A DNA stretch of 64,000 nt from CAYYIS01 sp964470965 (lineage in GTDB: Bacteria > JAAXHH01 > JABIQT01): the NCBI GenBank assembly GCA_964470965.1, contig CAYYIS010000014.1, positions 1 to 64,000 of the forward strand. The letters are read 5' to 3'. A model generated the notes under the pieces. The model had not been told where the DNA came from. It worked only from the letters and a program-made list of their open reading frames with translations, and searched no databases. The translations under genes and the position numbers were made by a program. This document shows positions 1 through 8,876 of the stretch, one piece after another (position 1 is the first letter of the stretch; every line of letters begins with the position of its first letter).

Positions 1-1341
1 ATCCTCGAGTTGTTCGAGATAACGAGACCATGAGAGTAAGGGGTCGATCGCCGGATAAAAACGCCGATAGGCACGATCTGATGACAGCCCGAGGAATGTT
101 TTCACCGTACCCAACGTCGCCTGCGTCACAGGTTCGTCGAAGTTGCCGCCTGCAGGAGATACCGTGCCGATCAGGGTCAGGCTGCCTATCGAACCGTCCG
201 GACAGCGGAGCATGCCTGCTCGTTCATAGATGTTCTTTACGGACGAATCGAGGTAGGCGGGAAAGGCCTCTTCACCCGGGATCTCCTCCATTCGACCGGA
301 GACCTCCCGCATTGCCTGGGCCCAACGCGATGTGGAATCTGCAAGAAGCAATACGTTGTAACCCATCTGGCGGTAGTACTCTCCAAGCGTGATTCCGGTA
401 TAAATAGAAGACTCTCTTGCCGCCACTGGCATAGACGAAGTGTTGCAGATGATTATGGTCCGGTCCATAAGCGACCCCCCGGTCCGAGGGTCGGACATGC
501 TGGGGAACTCGACAATCGTTTCCACGACCTCGCCAGCACGCTCACCGCATGCGACAACGACTACGATATCCACGTCCGCATATCTTGAGATCAGGCTCTG
601 CAGCACAGTTTTTCCAGCGCCGAAGGGACCGGGAATGCAGGCGGTACCCCCGCGCGCGATCGGAAAGAAGGTATCAATGAGGCGAATTGTTGTGGGCAGC
701 AATTCCGTCGGATACAACCGTTCAGCCATCCGGCGCCGGACCATGCCTTCCGGTATGGACCGCCGGACCGGCCAGGGCTGAACCATGGTAAGATCCCGTT
801 CTGTACCGTCGTCCCTCCGGATACGCGCGATCTGCGTGTCTATGGTGAAACTGCCCGACTGAATCCAGGTGACTTCGACCGCCTCCGGTTCGTTGAAGGG
901 CACCATGATTTGATGGTTGAACTGACCTTCGGGCACGATACCCAGCGTTTGTCCAGCTTCCAGCCTGTCTCCCACAGAAACAGAGGGTGTGAAAGCCCAT
1001 GTTTTCGTCCGATCTAATGTGTCGACGGCGACGCCACGTGGCAGGAAGAACCCGTGATCCCGGGCGATCGTCTCCAGCGGGTTCTGCAGGCCGTCGAACA
1101 CCTGTCCGATAAGGCCCGGGCCCAGGTCCACCGAGAGCAGGGCCCCCGTCATCTCCACACGATCACCAACTCGAACGCCCCGTGTGTCCTCAAAAACCTG
1201 CATCTCGGCTGTGTTGCCTCGAATGCGCAGAACCTCCGCCTTGAGACGTTCGTCACCAACGCAGATGTAGCCCACTTCGTTCATCACGATGTGCCCATCG
1301 ATCATCTCAATAGAGACAAGATTCTCTTGGGCAGCGATCAC
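1..1341 (-). CDS. atpA: V-type ATP synthase subunit A, 3' end cut by window edge
   Basis: This is the catalytic subunit of the V1 head, which hydrolyses or makes ATP with subunit B. 447 codons are visible and the family usually has about 580-600, so the C-terminal part lies beyond the left edge. Walker A GPFGAGKT is at residues 238-245, followed by the conserved ACGERAGEV and the STSRWAQAMREVSGRMEEIPGE region. The start is inferred: there is no ATG at the right place, but a GTG at 1341-1339 has GAGGT nine bases upstream and gives VIAAQENLVSIEM, which fits the N terminus of chlamydial and spirochaete A subunits. The frame is open further upstream, so a rarer start cannot be excluded. It follows the DUF2764 gene by 43 bases and is the last gene of the operon seen here. 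Confidence 0.93.
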   Translation of the reverse strand, partial: MIAAQENLVSIEMIDGHIVMNEVGYICVGDERLKAEVLRIRGNTAEMQVFEDTRGVRVGDRVEMTGALLSVDLGPGLIGQVFDGLQNPLETIARDHGFFLPRGVAVDTLDRTKTWAFTPSVSVGDRLEAGQTLGIVPEGQFNHQIMVPFNEPEAVEVTWIQSGSFTIDTQIARIRRDDGTERDLTMVQPWPVRRSIPEGMVRRRMAERLYPTELLPTTIRLIDTFFPIARGGTACIPGPFGAGKTVLQSLISRYADVDIVVVVACGERAGEVVETIVEFPSMSDPRTGGSLMDRTIIICNTSSMPVAARESSIYTGITLGEYYRQMGYNVLLLADSTSRWAQAMREVSGRMEEIPGEEAFPAYLDSSVKNIYERAGMLRCPDGSIGSLTLIGTVSPAGGNFDEPVTQATLGTVKTFLGLSSDRAYRRFYPAIDPLLSWSRYLEQLED

Positions 1342-1384
1342 GGTTGCGGTACCTCGTTCATGGTGCCGTCCTGTGGCGTCAATT

Positions 1385-2074
1385 TCAGTTAAAGAACTGG
1401 TCGTGTTCACCGATTACCTCCGTAACCAATGTATCAAAGCGCGTTTGCGCCTCCTCGCGGTTGTAAGAAAGCCAACGCTGAAGTATGTCCCATTTAAAAA
1501 GGTATGCAAGCACTACCTCGAATCCAAAAATGGAACTTCTTGTCAGCAGTTCCATTCGTCCCCATGTTACACGCAGGAGCAGCCGCTGGAGTGCAAGAGG
1601 CTCGGAGTCAACAAGAAATTGACGAGCCTCGGGAATCCAAGGGAACGCCGCCTTCAGCTTGAAATCCGGTTCATCCCAGTGGCGCTCTATTTGACGCATC
1701 CATGAGCCAACGCCCCAAGGTTCACCCGGCTTAGGTGCCGGATGACCCAGTTGACGGCGCCTAAGCGCAGCCGTAATCGTGCGTAGGCTCATGCGAAATT
1801 CGAGCATCTGGTTGACCGGTGAATCACTGGATGGAAGATGCGAGGTGATACGCTCAAAAAGTTTCACCACCTCGGAATCGGTCCGCTCCATCGGGTGCTC
1901 TTTCCAGGCAAACACCGATTTTGCGAACTCTACGATCTCCAGATCATCGGCTTCGAGCATGCTGAGGCGCTCGGTAAGGCGCGCTTCGGTAATGGGCAGT
2001 CGATCCGCATGTTCAAAATCCGGTACAGGCGGCAAACTCGACACTAGCGTGTAATACTGTTGTTGATCTCTCAT
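1385..2074 (-). CDS. DUF2764 protein of the bacterial V-ATPase operon
   Basis: A 229-residue soluble protein lying between subunits E and A. Its start (MRDQQQYYTLVSSLP) and its position next to A match the DUF2764 family, found in chlamydial, spirochaete and Bacteroidetes V-ATPase operons. No catalytic motif is visible. It is rich in charged and aromatic residues and looks helical, with a tryptophan-containing middle (WGVGSWMRQIERHW). Because no recognisable C subunit is present in this operon, it may take the place of C in the stalk, but that is inference. The gap to the E gene is 8 bases, so the two are surely co-transcribed. Confidence 0.8.
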   Translation of the reverse strand: MRDQQQYYTLVSSLPPVPDFEHADRLPITEARLTERLSMLEADDLEIVEFAKSVFAWKEHPMERTDSEVVKLFERITSHLPSSDSPVNQMLEFRMSLRTITAALRRRQLGHPAPKPGEPWGVGSWMRQIERHWDEPDFKLKAAFPWIPEARQFLVDSEPLALQRLLLRVTWGRMELLTRSSIFGFEVVLAYLFKWDILQRWLSYNREEAQTRFDTLVTEVIGEHDQFFN

Positions 2075-2082
2075 CTGCGTCG

Positions 2083-2736
2083 CTAAATTTCTCCGGTGAC
2101 ATAAGTACGATATCGGGGGAGTAGATGTTTGACCAGCAGAGCAGCTATTGCCTCATCCGTCAAATCAATCTCCAGTTCTTCTTGGTTTTTCCGAAGCCGG
2201 ATACCGGGTTTGTTATTCCCGGCGGGCCTCAACTCAACGCCTTCCGTGACCACTTCGTCGGTGATACCCTTAATAAAAGCGCTCAATGGCTCATCACCGT
2301 TCGCGTCAACCGGAAATAGTTCGTCTGATAGCAGGAGGTCCAGAGCCTGGCCACGTCCGGCGTCTGGAGCCGCACGATCTACGATGGCCAGGATCATCTG
2401 CCTGAGAAAATCCTTATCAAGCAGTTCGGTACTAACCAGCTTTTTAACGGTCACCTCAAAATTCGAGGTGAGGCGGGATCTGAGATCGAGCACCGTGTCA
2501 CGAACAGCCAGTTTGAGGGCATCTTTAACCGCTGCACGCTCCGCTTGAATCTGTTCCTGTGCACGGGTCAACGCGTTTTCGGCTTCCGTGCGTGCCTGAG
2601 CCATAATCTCAGCCGCCCGTGTTTCCGCTTCTTTCACAACCCGTTCGGCCTCGTTTTCACCCGCCTGCACGCCCTCGTCATGGAGACGGGTAATCAGCGC
2701 TTGGACGCCTGAGGAGATCTTATGGGAATCTGCCAT
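2083..2736 (-). CDS. atpE: V-type ATP synthase subunit E (peripheral stalk)
   Basis: A 217-residue protein with the usual E-subunit design. The N-terminal half (about residues 15-85) is a long charged helix rich in Ala, Glu and Arg (EAERVVKEAETRAAEIMAQA), which would form the coiled-coil peripheral stalk. The C-terminal half is a mixed globular domain that should bind the top of the A/B head. The closing segment DEAIAALLVKHLLPRYRTYV is typical of bacterial V-type E subunits. It starts 3 bases after the K stop and ends 8 bases before the DUF2764 gene. No separate G-type partner helix gene is seen. Confidence 0.85.
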   Translation of the reverse strand: MADSHKISSGVQALITRLHDEGVQAGENEAERVVKEAETRAAEIMAQARTEAENALTRAQEQIQAERAAVKDALKLAVRDTVLDLRSRLTSNFEVTVKKLVSTELLDKDFLRQMILAIVDRAAPDAGRGQALDLLLSDELFPVDANGDEPLSAFIKGITDEVVTEGVELRPAGNNKPGIRLRKNQEELEIDLTDEAIAALLVKHLLPRYRTYVTGEI

Positions 2737-2739
2737 TGT

Positions 2740-3192
2740 CTATTGGTCTCCCGGCAGTGTACCAGCAAGAAACAGTGCAAAGACGAAGGCGAAAACGGCG
2801 AACCCTTCGACCACTGCTGCCGGGGTGATGGACAGTCCGAAAATCTCTTCCTTGCTCTTGGACACATGAATGGCCGAAGCTACCGCATACCCCTGATATA
2901 TGCCGCTCATCATCAGGGCTATGCCGGCCAGAAGGCCGATTCCGAAAAGTCCCGGTGCCGTTTCCAGTGTGACGACGCGATTGAGCGTCAGCATCACGAC
3001 GATACCGTAAATGGTTTGTGATGATGGCATGGCGGACAGACCAATGAATCGCCCGTAACCGCTTTCGGTTTCTAGCAGGGCGCCACAGGCTGCCTGACCG
3101 GCACGCGCACATCCGACAATACTACCAGCGGCGCCCAGGGCTACAGGGGCAAAGATCCCCGCCCACCCCAATGCCAGAGCTATGGACTCCAT
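2740..3192 (-). CDS. atpK: V-type ATP synthase subunit K (membrane rotor ring proteolipid)
   Basis: A 150-residue double-hairpin proteolipid with four predicted membrane helices, the duplicated 16-kDa type. The ion-binding glutamate is E129 in VVEGFAVFAF. Compared from memory with Enterococcus hirae NtpK, the Na+ ligands are kept: T64 becomes S58, Q65 is Q59, Q110 is Q100 and E139 is E129, and the helper Y68 is Y62. This suggests Na+ rather than H+ coupling. The start overlaps the end of the I gene by 13 bases. The first hairpin has no acidic residue at the ion site, as expected for V-type K subunits with one site per two hairpins. Confidence 0.92.
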   Translation of the reverse strand: MESIALALGWAGIFAPVALGAAGSIVGCARAGQAACGALLETESGYGRFIGLSAMPSSQTIYGIVVMLTLNRVVTLETAPGLFGIGLLAGIALMMSGIYQGYAVASAIHVSKSKEEIFGLSITPAAVVEGFAVFAFVFALFLAGTLPGDQ

Positions 3193-4946
3193 GTTGCGGT
3201 CTCCTTTTTGGCAAAAGCTCGGAAGGGAACTCCCTCTTCCGGTGCACTCCAGTTGAAAAACTCGATAAAATTCAGGCGCAGGCCGTGAACAAAACCGCTC
3301 ACCAAGGCAAGGGCGAAGTTCAGACCGTGGCCTATTAAAAGAATGAACATGGCAAACAGCAGCCCTATCCCCGGCATAGCGCTGAGAACCTGCATGGCCA
3401 GATCATTGAATGTAACAGCGAGCGACGAGGTCGCTAACCCGAGGGCAAAAAGGCGCAGGTAGCTGAGCACGTCTCCAAAACAGTTGGTGACGCGCGTGAG
3501 TCCGAGCAACCCTTTTATTAATCGCTGGCCGGGGGTGCCGCTAACACCGGTAAAAAAGAGCACGCCGGCTCCACCAGCACCCAAAAGCCAGTATCCCGCC
3601 GGCCCACCACCGTACCCCAGAACTAGACCGCCGACCACCATGGCAACCCATCCAGCAGGGGACAGCATCCCGAACCCAAACCCAAGCCGTCGGATTTCCA
3701 CCATATTGGCCAGAATCACATGTGCTGCACCGATTATGATGGATATCTGCATCATTTTACCGTAATCGTTCAAATCGAGCAGCTTGAATCCACCCATGAG
3801 GGTACCGGGCTCGGGCGCGACGCCAAAATAACTCCCGACCATCGCGCCCCAAATCACAGTGATTCCAACCAACGCAACGAACAGGATACGAAAACGCCGG
3901 CCGACTATGGATTGATCCATCCTTTTCCAAGACATTAAAACAACAAGTCCCAGGAGCAGACCGTATCCCACATCTCCCACTATCATGCCGAAGAAAAGAA
4001 CGAAAGAAAATAAAACGATTACAGAGGGATCCGAATACCAGTAATTTGGCGTCATATAGAATGAAACCAAATCCTGGCCGCTGGCAAGGGCGGGTCTGTT
4101 GCGCAGGAGAGTCGGGGGTGTCTCTTCCGGCAACGCTTCTTCAATCTCCAGGACCAGAGAACCGTTTGAGGCGTGTGATTTCAGCGGTTCGACACTATCT
4201 CGTGGTGCCCACGCCTGGAGAACAAAAAGAGGAAGGTCATCGTAGGTTTTTTTAAGCGTTTCGGAAAGAGTCGCTTGATCTTCCAGACGTGCCAAAATGC
4301 GAGCCAGCCAACCACACCAACGAGTCAGTCCGGCGCGTGCATTTTCACAGTCTTCCAACGTTCTTTCCACTTCATTTAGCCGATTCTTCAGCTCCGATAG
4401 CGGCACGTTACCCGTCTGAGTGCGTGCTACCGGCATTTCCTGAGGCTCGCTTTCCGAAATAACTACCACATATACGGATCGATCGTCGGATCCCACGGCT
4501 TCCCAGCACAGGTTGGATTCTTCAATTTGGACCATCTGGGAATGGGGTACCACATAAAACCAAAAACGCAGCAAATGCCGATCTTCGTCCGGGGGAAAGA
4601 TAAAATCACCCCAAGGCTGCAGATCCTTAATGCGTCTTACCAGGGATTCCCGTTCATCGCTAAGCTGCTGGGATTGGAGCTGGAGGTCTAACACCTCATC
4701 CGCGACCGCGCTGAGTGTATCGAAATCGCCGGAACCTTGTTCGTCAGGCAACTGCCGAGTACAACTTTTAAGGAATTTCAAGGCTTCCCGGATCCGGACA
4801 GACGAACTGTCATCGTGAGGCACATTTCCGGCGGATTGCATAGGAATTATGTGAAGACACCCCAACTCCTGCATGCCAGCCAGGGCCATTTTCTTATCGC
4901 TTTGATGTCCATAGACCGTAACCTTTACCAGCGGCACGATACTCAC
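3180..4946 (-). CDS. atpI: V-type ATP synthase subunit I (membrane stator, a-subunit homologue)
   Basis: A 588-residue protein. About the first 310 residues are cytoplasmic and predicted helical, starting with MSIVPLVKVTVYGHQSDKK. The C-terminal part has about seven or eight membrane segments, beginning near PSVIVLFSFVLFFGMIVGDVGYG. The conserved arginine of the ion path is in GDVLSYLRLFALGLA. Length is close to that of other bacterial I subunits (about 600-650). The start overlaps the D stop by four bases (ATGA), a sign of translational coupling, and the end overlaps the K start. It forms the stator half-channel against the K ring. Confidence 0.93.
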   Translation of the reverse strand: MSIVPLVKVTVYGHQSDKKMALAGMQELGCLHIIPMQSAGNVPHDDSSSVRIREALKFLKSCTRQLPDEQGSGDFDTLSAVADEVLDLQLQSQQLSDERESLVRRIKDLQPWGDFIFPPDEDRHLLRFWFYVVPHSQMVQIEESNLCWEAVGSDDRSVYVVVISESEPQEMPVARTQTGNVPLSELKNRLNEVERTLEDCENARAGLTRWCGWLARILARLEDQATLSETLKKTYDDLPLFVLQAWAPRDSVEPLKSHASNGSLVLEIEEALPEETPPTLLRNRPALASGQDLVSFYMTPNYWYSDPSVIVLFSFVLFFGMIVGDVGYGLLLGLVVLMSWKRMDQSIVGRRFRILFVALVGITVIWGAMVGSYFGVAPEPGTLMGGFKLLDLNDYGKMMQISIIIGAAHVILANMVEIRRLGFGFGMLSPAGWVAMVVGGLVLGYGGGPAGYWLLGAGGAGVLFFTGVSGTPGQRLIKGLLGLTRVTNCFGDVLSYLRLFALGLATSSLAVTFNDLAMQVLSAMPGIGLLFAMFILLIGHGLNFALALVSGFVHGLRLNFIEFFNWSAPEEGVPFRAFAKKETATWSP

Positions 4947-5572
4947 AGCATCTCTCCTTCCACTGCAATCTCCTGCTGCTGGCGTTGTTGCAAGGCTTTC
5001 GAAATCTTGGCCCGCACAATCGCTGCACGTTCCGCATCGCCTAGAAATATCCTAATCCGTTGTATGTTGGTTTTTGCTGTCGGGATGAGGATTTTTTCAA
5101 AAAGATTGATACGCTGGGTGGTACGGCGCACTGCATAATCCAAAAGCCGTACCCGTTCTGCCATGATCTGCTCCGTCACGCGCAAAATAGCTCCCTCCCG
5201 GAGGCGGTCCACCAGCACGTCAACCCAGTGTGGCTTGGCCAACAGGGCGTAATCCCGCACGGTACACTGTACCTCTTTGAGGGCCGGCAACTCGACACCA
5301 ACGATGTTTTCCTCACCCAACTCCACGGACTCGACCCGCACCAACCCTCCAACTTCGGTTTCCTCCGCAGCCAGCATTGGTAGCTGCTCACCGATATCGG
5401 CATTTAAGTGTTTGATCTCGTCCTGGGACTGAACAAGTGCCTTTCTGGCACGTCCGGCTTCCAGGATCAATTGCCGGCGTTTTAGGTCCAACGATGGGAG
5501 TACGCGCTGGTAAAGACTTAACCGCTCACGCTCTTTGTGGAGCATACTCTTGTTCATCGCCAGTTTGGCCAT
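4943..5572 (-). CDS. atpD: V-type ATP synthase subunit D (central rotor shaft)
   Basis: A 209-residue helical protein with the family's opening (LAMNKSMLHKERERLSLYQRVLPSLDLKRRQL) and the C-terminal helix RRTTQRINLFEKILIPTAKTNIQRIRIFLGD. These two parts pack as the antiparallel coiled coil that turns inside the A/B head and links to the membrane ring. It begins 6 bases after the B stop and ends in an ATGA overlap with the I gene. The length is normal. No F subunit, its usual rotor partner in archaeal enzymes, is recognisable in the operon. Confidence 0.92.
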   Translation of the reverse strand: MAKLAMNKSMLHKERERLSLYQRVLPSLDLKRRQLILEAGRARKALVQSQDEIKHLNADIGEQLPMLAAEETEVGGLVRVESVELGEENIVGVELPALKEVQCTVRDYALLAKPHWVDVLVDRLREGAILRVTEQIMAERVRLLDYAVRRTTQRINLFEKILIPTAKTNIQRIRIFLGDAERAAIVRAKISKALQQRQQQEIAVEGEML

Positions 5573-5578
5573 AGAACC

Positions 5579-6934
5579 TTATTCTCCGTCTGCTACTGCC
5601 TGCACTGACCCTTCCTTGGGGAAGTATTGGTCAATCAACGACTCTCTCATAAGTAATTCTTGAGGTTCAAAACATTCCGCAAGAGTCTTCCAGCAGAGAT
5701 CCAACGCCTCAATGACCGGCAAAGAGACCTGAATATCCATAAAACGTGAACGGAACAAACCACCGAATTTGAGCAATTTTTCGTCGAAAGCCGAAAGCTC
5801 AAACGCCATCGCCTGTTTCTGTTCCGCTTCGGTCGCCCCTGCATAGAATCGGATCATGGTGTTCATGATCTGAGAGTGGTCATCTCGTGTTTCTTTATCG
5901 ACGACGTGTTGCCGTAAACGGGACAACGAGCCGAAGGGATCAATGACCCCATCATGAAGGTAGAACTGCCCTTCCGTGATGTAACCGGTATTATCCGGCA
6001 CAGGATGGGTTACATCATCGCCGGGCATGGTCGTCGCCGTGATGATCGTAACGGAGCCCGCCCCTTTGAAGTCGCAGGCCTTTTCGTAGCGCACGGCAAG
6101 CTGCGTGTACAGATCGCCCATGTAGCCGCGGGCCGCGGGGACACGCTCCAAAGCGATGCCAATTTCTTTCATCGCGTCGGCATAGGCTGTCATGTCTGTC
6201 ATGAGTACCAGGACCCTCTTGCCCTCTTCAACAGCGAAACGTTCCGCAGTGGCGAGAACCATGTCCGGAATCAGCAGGCGTTCAACGATCGGGTCTGAGG
6301 CTTGATTGACAAACATGACCGTACGCGGAAAAACGCCGTGCTCTTCAAAGGATGTCCTAAAGAAATGGTAGTCATCAAAGATCAAGCCCAGTCCACCGAA
6401 CACGACCACATCAGCATCCGCCTGAAAGCCTATCCGGGCTAGAAGTTCGTTGTAGGGCTCGCCGGCAATCGAAAAGATTGGGATCTTCTGACTTTCAACC
6501 AGGCAGTTAAACACATCGATCATCGGTACGTCCGTACGGATCATCTTCTCCGGCATCATCCGCATGATCGGATTGACGGTAGGACTTCTGACGTCGATTT
6601 TAGGATCGGTGGAAAGATCGGGCCCGCCGTCGATGGGTTCTCCCGATCCTCCGTAAACACGGCCCAGCACGTTTTCTGAATAGGTTATATCCAGATAATG
6701 GCCCAGGAATCGGACCCCGGCTTGGGTGGATAGTCCTTTGCTGCCAGAAAATACTTGGAGATTAACGATGTCGCGCTCAAGTGAAACCACCTGCGCAAGT
6801 GAGGCATCTCCGTCAGTGTGCTCGACGACAGCCAAGTCACCCAACGAGACATCCGCGGCCCGCACACGTATCATATCGCCTACGATATCAAGTATGCGTT
6901 TATGACGTATAAGTTCTCGGTTTATAACGTGCAT
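5579..6934 (-). CDS. atpB: V-type ATP synthase subunit B (non-catalytic head subunit)
   Basis: A 451-residue regulatory subunit that alternates with A in the head. Family marks are SKGLSTQAGVRFLGH near residue 65, VPMIDVFNCLVESQKIPIFS, the degenerate P-loop region AGEPYNELLARIG (no Walker A, which is normal for B), PDMVLATAERFAVEEGKRVLVL and HPVPDNTGYITEGQFYL. It is of the chlamydial/spirochaete type. It is the first gene of this operon. A GGAGG stands only one base before the ATG, closer than usual, so the start could be slightly off, but no better in-frame start is visible. Confidence 0.95.
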   Translation of the reverse strand: MHVINRELIRHKRILDIVGDMIRVRAADVSLGDLAVVEHTDGDASLAQVVSLERDIVNLQVFSGSKGLSTQAGVRFLGHYLDITYSENVLGRVYGGSGEPIDGGPDLSTDPKIDVRSPTVNPIMRMMPEKMIRTDVPMIDVFNCLVESQKIPIFSIAGEPYNELLARIGFQADADVVVFGGLGLIFDDYHFFRTSFEEHGVFPRTVMFVNQASDPIVERLLIPDMVLATAERFAVEEGKRVLVLMTDMTAYADAMKEIGIALERVPAARGYMGDLYTQLAVRYEKACDFKGAGSVTIITATTMPGDDVTHPVPDNTGYITEGQFYLHDGVIDPFGSLSRLRQHVVDKETRDDHSQIMNTMIRFYAGATEAEQKQAMAFELSAFDEKLLKFGGLFRSRFMDIQVSLPVIEALDLCWKTLAECFEPQELLMRESLIDQYFPKEGSVQAVADGE

Positions 6935-7337
6935 ACCTCCGTCTCTAAGGTGTGTGCTCTGATTCTATGAACTTGTTCGCCCCTTTCGTTCCGGGGCCCA
7001 ATCTCAAAATATAATCTTAGTCTGTCTTCCAACGGCTCCAGTAGCCGGAGGCTGAGTTTGACTGAATCGTCCTGTAACGCCGATATGATACCGGTCATAA
7101 ATTGATCAGCCTATACAGTATTCTTCGGTCCCGTTCGGCACAGCCAAGGCCACATGGAATTTTCAGCCGCTTAATATATAATCAAATAAGGTTGGATGCA
7201 ATCGGAAAATAAACATAGGACGATTTTTTTAAACTTTGTGCGAGGTTTTACTGGTTCCGGTGACTGTGGGGTAGGTACGGCAGTTTCGATAGTCCAATTT
7301 GACAATACTAATTACACCTGCCATGAGGATATCCAAG
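6935..7337. other. Divergent promoter region between the V-ATPase operon and comM
   Basis: About 400 bases without a convincing gene. It must hold the promoters of two divergent units, the V-ATPase operon to the left and comM to the right. An AT-rich patch at 7171-7190 has a good -10 box. A 72-codon open frame at 7196-7414 overlaps comM in another frame and has no features of a real protein. No clear terminator or riboswitch is visible. Confidence 0.5.
7154..7182 (+). promoter_or_regulatory. Weak candidate promoter for comM
   Basis: A perfect TATAAT at 7177-7182 stands in an AT-rich tract. The matching -35 position 17 bases upstream (ATGGAA, 7154-7159) is poor. It would give a leader of about 150 bases before comM. 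Sequence match only. Confidence 0.22.
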
Positions 7338-8876
7338 ATGCTCGCAAGAATATTGAGCGGCGCCGTAATCGGGATCGAGGCGTATATGATCGATGTAGAG
7401 GTCAATATAGATAAAGGTCTTGCAAATTTCTCCACCGTTGGCCTGCCTGACAGTGCCGTAAAAGAGAGTACCTACCGAGTTGAAGCGGCTGTTAAACACT
7501 GCGGTTATACCTTCCCTTACAAAAGGGTAACAATAAACCTAGCACCTGCGACGGTCCGCAAGGAAGGATCCGGGTTCGACCTTCCTATAGCAGTGGGGTT
7601 GCTAGCGGCCACAGGGCAGATGTGTTGCGAGCGCCTTCAGGATTATGTGCTGTCGGGCGAACTCTCACTGGATGGTGCGGTTAGACCGATCCGCGGTGTC
7701 TTGCCAATGGCCATGGCGGCACGGAAGCACAACCTGCGCGGTATGCTTGTACCTATTGAAAACGTGCATGAAGCTGCGGTAACAGATGGCCTGGATATAT
7801 ATGGTGTGTCCTCTCTGAAAGAAGCAGTCGATTTTTTAAACGGCGGCGGAACTGCCAAACCGTTCCATGTGGACATGGCCTCGCTCCTGGAACGGGCATC
7901 TGCCTACCCGTTGGATTTCGGAGACGTGAAAGGTCAGGATCACGTGAAGCGGGCGGTTGAGGTGGCAGCCGCGGGAGCACATAATTTGATCCTTGTCGGT
8001 CCGCCGGGTTCCGGTAAGACCATGCTTGCCCGCCGTTTACCGACCATTCTTCCGGATCTGACGCTAGAGGAAGCCCTGGAGTCGACAAAAATCCACAGTG
8101 TTACCGGGCTGTTGCCACCCAATACACCTCTCGTCGCCACGCGATCGTTCCGTGCCCCCCATCATACCATCTCGGATGCCGGTCTCATCGGTGGCGGCGC
8201 TCATCCAAGACCGGGAGAGGTTTCGCTGGCCCATCATGGGGTCCTTTTTCTGGATGAGTTGCCGGAATTCAAGAAAAACGTCCTTGAAGTCATGCGCCAA
8301 CCACTAGAAGACGGCAAAGTCACCATCGCCCGGGCCGCCGTATCGCTGACGTACCCTGCCCGGCTGACGCTGGTCGCGGCCATGAATCCATGCCCGTGCG
8401 GTTACCATGGCTCACCTGACCACGAATGCCAGTGCCTCCCTTCCCAGATTCAGCGGTACATAAGCAAGGTCTCCGGGCCTCTCCTGGACCGTATCGACCT
8501 GCATATCGAAGTCCCCGCAGTACCGTTTAAGGACCTGTCCTCAGACCCCACGGGAGAATCCTCTGCTGAAATCAGAACTCGGGTCAACGAAGCCAGGGCG
8601 CGACAACTGCTCCGTTTCAAGGATACGCCCCGGCAGTTCTGTAACGCACATATGGAGTCCCGTGAGATCAGAGAGTACTGCAAGGTTGACCATGCGGCAC
8701 ACGAGGTACTTCGCAATGCAATAACCAAACTAGGCCTCTCCGCCCGAGCCTACGACCGCATCCTGAAGGTCAGTCGCACCATAGCAGATCTGGAATGCTC
8801 GGATGACATCGCGAGTATTCATGTGGGGGAGGCGATTCAGTACCGGTCATTGGACCGGGCTATGTGGGGGGAATGA
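7338..8876 (+). CDS. comM: ComM/YifB-family Mg-chelatase-like AAA+ ATPase
   Basis: A 512-residue protein of the ComM family, a hexameric helicase that drives branch migration during natural transformation in species where it has been studied. An N-terminal Lon-protease-like domain (about residues 20-175, with TVGLPDSAVKES) is followed by the AAA+ domain with Walker A GPPGSGKT at 221-228 and Walker B VLFLDEL at 302-308, then a cysteine-bearing segment NPCPCGYHG and a C-terminal Mg-chelatase domain. ATG 7338 is chosen because it gives the classical MLARILSGAVIG start and has GAGGA at 7325-7329 eight bases upstream; in-frame starts also exist at 7299 and 7323. It is a single-gene unit. Confidence 0.92.
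   Translation: MLARILSGAVIGIEAYMIDVEVNIDKGLANFSTVGLPDSAVKESTYRVEAAVKHCGYTFPYKRVTINLAPATVRKEGSGFDLPIAVGLLAATGQMCCERLQDYVLSGELSLDGAVRPIRGVLPMAMAARKHNLRGMLVPIENVHEAAVTDGLDIYGVSSLKEAVDFLNGGGTAKPFHVDMASLLERASAYPLDFGDVKGQDHVKRAVEVAAAGAHNLILVGPPGSGKTMLARRLPTILPDLTLEEALESTKIHSVTGLLPPNTPLVATRSFRAPHHTISDAGLIGGGAHPRPGEVSLAHHGVLFLDELPEFKKNVLEVMRQPLEDGKVTIARAAVSLTYPARLTLVAAMNPCPCGYHGSPDHECQCLPSQIQRYISKVSGPLLDRIDLHIEVPAVPFKDLSSDPTGESSAEIRTRVNEARARQLLRFKDTPRQFCNAHMESREIREYCKVDHAAHEVLRNAITKLGLSARAYDRILKVSRTIADLECSDDIASIHVGEAIQYRSLDRAMWGE

Noticed and set aside
440..1000. Open frames on both strands inside the left end
   Set aside because: They are shadows of the V-ATPase A gene, which was missed as one frame because it starts with GTG and runs off the window.
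5579..6934. Loss of Walker A in subunit B as a possible defect
   Set aside because: B subunits of V-type ATPases normally lack a working Walker A; this is not unusual.
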